This document shows, piece by piece, positions 58,740 through 64,000 of a DNA stretch of 64,000 bases (the stretch's first letter is position 1; each line of letters begins with the position of its first letter). This stretch comes from an uncultured Paracoccaceae bacterium (GTDB lineage: Bacteria > Pseudomonadota > Alphaproteobacteria > Rhodobacterales > Rhodobacteraceae). The stretch spans positions 434,001-498,000 of the forward strand of contig CANNFE010000001.1 in assembly GCA_947503775.1 (NCBI GenBank), in the 5' to 3' direction. The notes below the pieces were generated by a model that saw only the letters and a program-made list of their open reading frames with translations, did no database searches and was not told the origin of the DNA. The position numbers and the translations under genes were made by a program.

Positions 58740-60020
58740 TCAGTAATTCGACTGGATCTGCACGCAGCTCTCGGTCTGAGTGTTGTACATCCCGCAGCCC
58801 AGACCCGGCCAATCGGAGGTGAGAACCGCCGATTCGGGCAGGTAATCGGTCCAGGCATCGCCCGGCACTTCCTCGGTCTGGCTGACGATGTCGAACTGAC
58901 CGTCCTCGGTGATCTCGCCGATCAGCACGGGCTTGGTCAGGTGGTGGTTGGGCAGCATCACCGCCGTGCCGCCGGTCAGGTTCTCGACCTCCTGACCATA
59001 CATCGCATCGCGCACGGCATCGACCTCTACGGTGCCTGCCTGCTCGGCGGCCTGCACCCACATGTTGAAGCCGATATAATGGGCCTCCATCGGATCGTTG
59101 GTCACACGATCCTCGCCCATCCGGGCCTTCCAGGCGGCGACCCATTCCTCGTTGGCGGCGGTATCGGCAGACTGAAAGTAGTTCCAGGCGGCCAGATGAC
59201 CGACCAGATCGGCGGTATCGAGGCCCGACAGTTCTTCCTCACCGACCGAGAAGGCGACAACCGGAATGTCGGAGGCATCGACGCCCTGCGCAGCCAGCTC
59301 CTTGTAAAAGCCGACATTGGCGTCGCCGTTGATGGTGGAGATGACGCCGACGGGACGCCCCTCATCGGCCATCGCGACCACGTCCGACACGATGGTCGCC
59401 CAGTCCGAATGACCGAAAGGCGTGTAGTTGATGAAGATATCCTCCTCGGCCACGCCGTTCTGGCCCAGATAGGCCTCCAGGATGTTGTTGGTCGTCCGCG
59501 GATAGACATAGTCGGTGCCCAGAAGTGCGAAGCGTTCGATGCCCAGCTCTTCAAGGAAGTAATCGACCGCCGGGATCGCCTGCTGATTGGGCGCGGCCCC
59601 GGTGTAAAAGACGTTCTTGGAGCTTTCCTCGCCCTCATATTGCACCGGGTAGAACAGCAGCCCGTTCAGTTCCTCGATCACCGGCAGCACCGATTTGCGG
59701 CTGACCGACGTCCAGTTGCCAAAGATCACGTCGACCTCGTGGACAGTCAGCAGCTCCCGCGCCTTTTCCGCAAACAGCGGCCAGTCCGAGGCCGGATCGA
59801 CGACCACCGCCTCAAGATCGCAGCCCAGAAGGCCACCGGCCTCGTTCTGCTGCTCGACCAGCATCTCGACCGTGTCCTTCAGCGTGGTCTCCGAAATGGC
59901 CATCGTTCCGGACAGCGAGTGCAGAACGCCCACCTTGATCGGGCAACTGGCCTCCTGGGCGGCGGCTGCGGAAGACAGCGCAAGAACGGCGGCCCCGCCG
60001 CAAAGCATGTGTCGGATCAT
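58740..60020 (-). CDS. urtA: urea ABC transporter substrate-binding protein UrtA
   Basis: This 426-residue periplasmic receptor starts at ATG 60020 behind GGGGAG with a signal peptide (MIRHMLCGGAAVLALSSAAAAQ). Family features: IKVGVLHSLSGTMAISETTLKDTVEMLVEQQNEAGGLLG, NWTSVSRKSVLPVIEELNGLLFYPVQYEGEESSKNVFYTGAAPNQQAIPAVDYF (QYEGEES is a UrtA mark) and ERFALLGTDYVYPRTTNNILEAYL. It starts the operon urtABCDE; no urease genes are in the window. Confidence 0.95.
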   Translation of the reverse strand: MIRHMLCGGAAVLALSSAAAAQEASCPIKVGVLHSLSGTMAISETTLKDTVEMLVEQQNEAGGLLGCDLEAVVVDPASDWPLFAEKARELLTVHEVDVIFGNWTSVSRKSVLPVIEELNGLLFYPVQYEGEESSKNVFYTGAAPNQQAIPAVDYFLEELGIERFALLGTDYVYPRTTNNILEAYLGQNGVAEEDIFINYTPFGHSDWATIVSDVVAMADEGRPVGVISTINGDANVGFYKELAAQGVDASDIPVVAFSVGEEELSGLDTADLVGHLAAWNYFQSADTAANEEWVAAWKARMGEDRVTNDPMEAHYIGFNMWVQAAEQAGTVEVDAVRDAMYGQEVENLTGGTAVMLPNHHLTKPVLIGEITEDGQFDIVSQTEEVPGDAWTDYLPESAVLTSDWPGLGCGMYNTQTESCVQIQSNY

Positions 60021-60276
60021 CGAAAAACTCCCCTTCTAACGGTGCACGAACCCTGTGCCGGAAAAACCGACAGGATGAGGAGCGTGGGTGCAATCCGCGG
60101 GGGCCCATCAACGGGACGCCGCCGGGGATTGCCGCTTTTTTGGGCGAAGCGGCACGAGATCTGCTGTCCCTGCGGCGAAACCGGGACGCCGGGAGGCGCC
60201 TTTTCCAAGGGCAAATGCCGGGAACCGGCCCGATCTGCCGATCAAAGAGGCATATGCCTGCCGCCGCCGCGCCGTC

Positions 60277-61104
60277 TTAGCCCAGCTCCAGCGTTCCGAC
60301 CGAATAGACCGCATCGCCCCGGGGCGGCGGCGTGCCGCGATACATCCGCGCGGTCCGAAAGCCCGGCGCCAGTCCCATCGCAAGGCAGCGTTCCGCCAGC
60401 CCGTCCGAGCCGCCGGGCAGATCCACGATCACCTCCGGCCCCATCTCGGCCGCCGCATGACAAAGCAGCGCCACCGCCGCCTCCACATCCGGCGCGACCA
60501 GCGGCCCGATCTTCGCGCCCCTCCGGCACCGGCGGATCGTCACCGACCCTGTGATCCCCCCGCCGCCTTCATGCACGAAGGTCCGCCGGGTCTCGCGCTC
60601 TGCGAACCAGGCGGTCATGAAGGCCGGTTTCGCCGCCCCCGACGCCCCCGCCTCCAGCGCGATCAGCGCCGGCAGATCCGCCTCCGCCGCAGGCCGGATC
60701 CCGGCCTCGCGCTGCCCTCGCAGCTCTCCGCCATAGCGAACCGTCTCGCCCGCCTGCGCAAAACCCGAGCGCAGGTAATTGCCCTGCTGCTCCGGCACCC
60801 CGTCCAGCCCGATCACGCGGTCCGCCGCATGGGCGATCGCATGGCGCCAAAGGCCGTACCCGATCCCGCGCCCGCGATGCGACGCCAGACAAAGATAAAG
60901 CCCCAGAAAGGCGAATGCGGCGCTGTGGTTCACCACCGAAATCGCCGCCACCGGCCTGTCGTCCTCTTCGGCCAGAAAGAACCCGCCCGGATCGGCGGCA
61001 AAAAACGCCTCCGCATCCTCCAGACCGGGGTTCCACCCCTCCTCCGCCGCCCAGTCCAGCACTGCCTCAAGATCGCGCACGTCCATCCTCCGGTGCCGGA
61101 TCAT
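60277..61104 (-). CDS. GNAT family acetyltransferase
   Basis: This 275-residue protein has an N-terminal GNAT domain: GFFLAEEDDRPVAAISVVNHSAAFAFLGLYLCLASHRGRGIGYGLWRHAI, in which SHRGRGIGYGLW is the acetyl-CoA-binding motif A. The C-terminal third (ITGSVTIRRCRRGAKIGPLVAPDVEAAVALL) resembles the second GNAT-like domain (DUF/Acetyltransf_18) found in larger family members. The acceptor is unknown. Its start overlaps, as ATGA, the end of a GntR-like remnant. Confidence 0.88.
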   Translation of the reverse strand: MIRHRRMDVRDLEAVLDWAAEEGWNPGLEDAEAFFAADPGGFFLAEEDDRPVAAISVVNHSAAFAFLGLYLCLASHRGRGIGYGLWRHAIAHAADRVIGLDGVPEQQGNYLRSGFAQAGETVRYGGELRGQREAGIRPAAEADLPALIALEAGASGAAKPAFMTAWFAERETRRTFVHEGGGGITGSVTIRRCRRGAKIGPLVAPDVEAAVALLCHAAAEMGPEVIVDLPGGSDGLAERCLAMGLAPGFRTARMYRGTPPPRGDAVYSVGTLELG

Positions 61105-61241
61105 CCGCCAAGCGCCCCGCGCAGCGACAACGTCCGATGCTCTCTCGGATCCACCAGATATCCCTTCATCAGCCTCTCCGCCTCGGCCCCGTCGCCCGCC
61201 CGCAGCGCCTTATGCGCATGCCACCCGCACAGCGCCTTCCG
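61101..61241 (-). pseudogene. remnant of a GntR/FCD regulator (C-terminal fragment)
   Basis: The minus frame from 61241 is open for 46 codons, RKALCGWHAHKALRAGDGAE, then AERLMKGYLVDPREHRTLSL, and ends at TGA 61103-61101. HKALRAGDGAEAERLMKGYL has the form of the C-terminal helix of GntR regulators with an FCD domain. An in-frame TGA lies at 61244, there is no start codon with a ribosome-binding site, and no helix-turn-helix is seen. The call is by pattern only. The stop overlaps the GNAT start. Confidence 0.4.
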
Positions 61242-61246
61242 TCAAA

Positions 61247-61258
61247 ATCGTATACGAT
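61247..61258. promoter_or_regulatory. perfect palindrome ATCGTATACGAT (GntR/FCD-type operator)
   Basis: The 12-bp palindrome has the GTATAC core often bound by GntR regulators of the FCD group. It lies just beyond the regulator remnant and about 140 bases before the ABC ATPase start. Confidence 0.5.
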
Positions 61259-61399
61259 CCACGCCCATTTCGCACACTTTCGCAAGACGGCGCCGCTCAG
61301 GAAACGGGCAATCGTCGCACGGGCAGCTCCCCGAATGCCCCAACCCGTCGCCAATCCGCGCCGTTCCGCAAAGACTGCGAAAGCAGCGGGAGACCTCAC

Positions 61400-62383
61400 A
61401 TGCGATCCGATCTCGACCTCGAACTGGTCGGCCTGACCAAGCGCTATGGCGACACCGTCGCGGTGGACGGGATCGACCATCTCTTTCGCACCGGCAGCTA
61501 TGTCTGCCTGCTCGGCCCCTCGGGCTGCGGCAAATCCTCGACCCTGCGGATGATCGCGGGCCACGAGGCGGCGACAGACGGCGCGATCCTTCTGGCGGGC
61601 CGCGATATCTCGCACCTGCCCCCCGCCAAGCGCGGCACCGCGATGATGTTCCAGAACTACGCGCTTTTCCCGCATCTGAGCGTGCGCGACAACGTCGCCT
61701 TCAGCCTGCGGATGTCCGGCATGCCCGCCGCCGCCCGCCATGCCCGCGCGATGGAGCTGCTAGAGCTCGTGGACATGACCGCCTTCGCACCCCGCCTGCC
61801 CGCCCAGCTTTCGGGCGGCCAGCAGCAGCGCGTCGCGCTCGCCCGCGCCCTGATCACCGAACCGCAGGTTCTCCTTCTTGATGAGCCCTTGAGCGCGCTC
61901 GATCCCTTCTTGCGCGTGCGCATGCGCGCAGAGCTGCGGCGCCTGCAACGCGAACTTGGCATCACCTTCCTGCATGTCACCCACGGTCAGGACGAGGCGC
62001 TCGCGCTCGCCGACGAGATCGTCGTGATGAACGACGCCCGGATCGAACAGGCAGGGCCAGCGCGCGAGGTCTTCGACGCGCCGCGCACCGCCTTCGTCGC
62101 CCGCTTCATCGGGGCCCATAACGTCATCGCGCTGGCCGAAGGGCGCATCGCCATCCGCTCGGACGAGCTGCGCCTGACCGCGCCTCAGGCCGCCCGCCTC
62201 GAAGGGCGCATCACCGGCATCGAATATCAGGGCACCCATGTCGCGCTGACCGCCGCCATCGCCGGCGATCAGGAAGTGACGGCCCTTCTGACGGACAGGG
62301 ATTTCTTCGGCGCGCCGAAGGAGCCGGGCGAGGCGGTCGGCCTCGGCTGGGACGACCGGGCGGCACACAAGCTGCACGCCTGA
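61400..62383 (+). CDS. ABC transporter ATP-binding protein, PotA-like
   Basis: This 327-residue ATPase has Walker A GPSGCGKSST, signature LSGGQQQRVALARAL, Walker B QVLLLDEPLSALDPFLRVRMRAELRRLQRELGITFLHVTHGQDEALALADEIVV, and a C-terminal TOBE-like domain (LRLTAPQAARLEGRITGIEYQGTHVALTAAIAG). This is the PotA/CUT1 layout of polyamine, sulfate or iron importers. It begins an operon with a receptor and permease; the substrate is unknown but putrescine/spermidine-type is likeliest. Confidence 0.9.
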   Translation: MRSDLDLELVGLTKRYGDTVAVDGIDHLFRTGSYVCLLGPSGCGKSSTLRMIAGHEAATDGAILLAGRDISHLPPAKRGTAMMFQNYALFPHLSVRDNVAFSLRMSGMPAAARHARAMELLELVDMTAFAPRLPAQLSGGQQQRVALARALITEPQVLLLDEPLSALDPFLRVRMRAELRRLQRELGITFLHVTHGQDEALALADEIVVMNDARIEQAGPAREVFDAPRTAFVARFIGAHNVIALAEGRIAIRSDELRLTAPQAARLEGRITGIEYQGTHVALTAAIAGDQEVTALLTDRDFFGAPKEPGEAVGLGWDDRAAHKLHA

Positions 62384-62416
62384 CAAAAAACGAAAAAACC
62401 AACGGGAAACACGACT

Positions 62417-63691
62417 ATGACATCCATCTCAAAGGTCCGCTATTCGCGCCGCTCCATGCTCAAGACCGGCGCCGCCGCCATGGCAGGCGCCACCCTGCCC
62501 GCCCCCATGGTCTGGGGTCAGCAGACAAAGGACATCACCCTGCGCCAGTTCGGCACCGGCGTGTCGAACCTCAACGACGTGGCCAACAAGGTCAAAGAGG
62601 ATCTCGGCTTCACGCTGGAAATGACGGCACTGGATTCCGACAGCGTCACCCAGCGCGCCGCGACCCAGCCGGGGAGCTTCGACATCGCCGATATCGAATA
62701 CTGGATCTGCAAGAAGGTCTGGCCCACGGGCAACCTGCAGGCGATGGAGACCGCGCGGATCGCCAATTACGACAAGATCGTCGGCATCTTCCGCAACGGG
62801 CTTCTGACCCCGGACAGCACCATCGCCCAGGGCACCGCGCCCCATACGGTGGGGTTCGTCGAAGGCCCCGGCGGCACCGAATTCGTGGACGAGGAATCCG
62901 GCTGGATGACGCTGATCCCCACGATCTACAACGCCGATACGCTGGGCATCCGCCCCGACCTGATCGGCCGCCCGATCTCCAACTGGTCCGAGCTTCTGAA
63001 CCCCGAATTCGCGGGCAAGGCGTCGATCCTCGACATCTCCTCCATCGGGATCATGGACATGGCCATGGTCTGCGAATCGATGGGAGAGATCACCTATGCC
63101 GACAAGGGCAACATGACCCGCGAGGAGATCGACCAGACCATCGCGATCTTCACCGAAGCCAAGCAGAACGGCCAGTTCCGCGCCTTCTGGAAAAGCTTCG
63201 ATGAAAGTGTCAACCTCATGGCCTCGGGCGAGGTCGTGATCCAGTCCATGTGGTCGCCCGCCATCACGGCCGTCAAATCCCGCGGCATCCCCTGCATCTA
63301 CCAGCCCCTCGAAGAGGGCTATCGCAGCTGGGGCGGCGGCATCGGCCTCTCCTCCAATCTAAGCGGCATGGAGCTCGATGCGGCCTACGACTATATCAAC
63401 TGGTATCTCTCCGGCTGGGTCGGCGGCTATCTGATGCGGCAGGGCTATTACTCTGCGGTGCCCGAGACCTCCAGGGACTTCATGACCGAAAACGAATGGG
63501 GCTACTGGTTCGAAGGCAAGGAAGCCACCGACGTCATCACCTCCCCCACCGGCGACGCGCTGGCCCAGGCCGGCGAGGTGCGCGACGGCGGCTCCTTCCA
63601 AGAGCGTATGGGCGCCGTCGCCTGCTGGAACGCGGTGATGGACGAAAACCAGTACATGGTCCGCAAATGGAACGAGTTCATCGCCGCCTGA
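62417..63691 (+). CDS. ABC transporter substrate-binding protein with Tat signal, polyamine type
   Basis: This 424-residue receptor begins MTSISKVRYSRRSMLKTGAAAMAGATLPAPMVWG, a twin-arginine signal (YSRRSML). The mature protein resembles PotD-type receptors: LRQFGTGVSNLNDVANKVKEDL, DIADIEYWICKKVWPTGNLQAM, GWMTLIPTIYNADTLGIRPDLIGRPISNWSELLNPEFAGKASIL and GVASVDF-like VVIQSMWSPAITAVKSRGIPCIYQPLEEGYRSWGGGIGLS. The substrate is inferred only from the class. A GC-rich hairpin (63708-63732) follows. Confidence 0.88.
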   Translation: MTSISKVRYSRRSMLKTGAAAMAGATLPAPMVWGQQTKDITLRQFGTGVSNLNDVANKVKEDLGFTLEMTALDSDSVTQRAATQPGSFDIADIEYWICKKVWPTGNLQAMETARIANYDKIVGIFRNGLLTPDSTIAQGTAPHTVGFVEGPGGTEFVDEESGWMTLIPTIYNADTLGIRPDLIGRPISNWSELLNPEFAGKASILDISSIGIMDMAMVCESMGEITYADKGNMTREEIDQTIAIFTEAKQNGQFRAFWKSFDESVNLMASGEVVIQSMWSPAITAVKSRGIPCIYQPLEEGYRSWGGGIGLSSNLSGMELDAAYDYINWYLSGWVGGYLMRQGYYSAVPETSRDFMTENEWGYWFEGKEATDVITSPTGDALAQAGEVRDGGSFQERMGAVACWNAVMDENQYMVRKWNEFIAA

Positions 63692-63707
63692 TCCATCCCG
63701 GTCCCCG

Positions 63708-63732
63708 CCCCGGCCCACCTCCGGGGCCGGGG
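63708..63732 (+). terminator. hairpin between the Pot-type receptor and permease genes
   Basis: CCCCGGCCC (63708-63716) and GGGCCGGGG (63724-63732) pair over nine bases, 17 bases after the receptor gene. No T-run follows. Confidence 0.5.
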
Positions 63733-63755
63733 CATCCCTCTCCGACAGGCCCAGA

Positions 63756-64000
63756 ATGACCGAGCAGACCGCCTCCCTCGACGCCCCCGCCGCCGCGCGG
63801 GCCAAGCCCCGGCGCGCGCCCTCGCGCCATGCGGCCGGATGGCTTCTGGCCGCGCCGCTGGCGGCGGTCCTCGGCCTCTTTCTGGTCCTGCCGATCCTGA
63901 TGATCGCCATCGTCAGCTTCTGGGGCGCCACCGAATTCTCGATCTACCCGGCCTTCCAGTTCGACAACTACGCCTTTCTCTTCGGCTCGGACGTGACCTA
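63756..64000 (+). CDS. ABC transporter permease, PotB type (partial)
   Basis: The window ends inside this gene. From ATG 63756 the translation is MTEQTASLDAPAAARAKPRR, then HAAGWLLAAPLAAVLGLFLVLPILMIAIVSFWGATEFSIY. A positively charged N-terminus, the first membrane helix, and the FWGATEF stretch with a following FDNYAFLFG are typical of the first permease of Pot-type operons. The ATG is not in the track because the ORF has no stop codon in the window. Confidence 0.85.
   Translation, partial: MTEQTASLDAPAAARAKPRRAPSRHAAGWLLAAPLAAVLGLFLVLPILMIAIVSFWGATEFSIYPAFQFDNYAFLFGSDVT

Noticed and set aside
60088-61881. 597-residue plus-strand ORF across the GNAT/ABC region
   Set aside because: Runs antisense to the GNAT gene and out of frame with the ABC ATPase; no motif.
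1-64000. CRISPR arrays, rRNA, tRNA genes, insertion sequences, integrases
   Set aside because: Looked for regular direct repeats, transposase-like ORFs and tRNA-like cloverleaf ends; none could be supported.

Overview
The window is GC-rich and its gene content and order point to an alphaproteobacterium of the order Rhodobacterales (Roseobacter/Paracoccaceae group). The main clues are a gene-transfer-agent (GTA) structural cluster, an Entner-Doudoroff pathway with a DhnA-type class I aldolase, a lipoyl-bearing PdhB, several TRAP transporters, and Lrp next to a phenylalanine hydroxylase gene. The assignment is inferred from gene content; no rRNA or tRNA gene was seen.

Layout. 1-2106 (-): TRAP transporter dctPQM, with dctM cut by the window edge. 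2225-3629: lrp diverging from a phenylalanine 4-hydroxylase gene that carries an in-frame TGA. 3702-5630: a secreted VWA protein and a small outer-membrane barrel. 5794-11327: edd and eda, about 3.1 kb apart, separated by an AT-rich orphan gene, a PPOX flavoprotein, an SH3 lipoprotein and a gene-poor stretch. 11311-16822: small conserved ORF, glnE, DUF2852 and RDD membrane proteins, bpt and a VOC protein. 16898-21455 (-): a second TRAP transporter of the 2-oxoacid (TakP-like) type with an oversized permease. 21804-25611: ilv leader peptide and attenuator, ilvI, an FkbM methyltransferase, a basic protein and ilvH. 25666-32662: EF-hand protein, anmK, tyrS, two cyclophilins, pgk and a large secreted protein. 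32769-40494: fbaB, an AidB-type acyl-CoA dehydrogenase, ftsB and the pyruvate dehydrogenase operon pdhA-(TM)-pdhB-(small ORF)-pdhC. 40610-53896 (-): cysE, then GTA genes g15 back to g3. 54018-60020 (-): urea ABC transporter urtABCDE. 60277-64000: GNAT protein, a GntR/FCD remnant with a nearby palindrome, and the start of a polyamine-type ABC operon.

How the genes work together. Carbon metabolism dominates: edd, eda, fbaB, pgk and pdhABC form a route from 6-phosphogluconate or trioses to acetyl-CoA, and the TakP-like TRAP system probably imports 2-oxoacids. A shared LacI-type palindrome (about TGTTAGCGCTAACA) lies in front of edd, eda (weaker), fbaB (two copies), pdhA and upstream of the TRAP operon, so they may form one regulon. 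The ilv operon has a classical attenuator with a LVLILV leader peptide that the ORF track misses. The GTA cluster runs from portal to g15 but has no terminase genes (g1, g2) beside it; the urt operon adjoins the portal gene instead.

Coordinates were adjusted from the ORF track to starts supported by ribosome-binding sites or overlaps. All functional calls rest on motifs and family resemblance read by eye; no database search was run.
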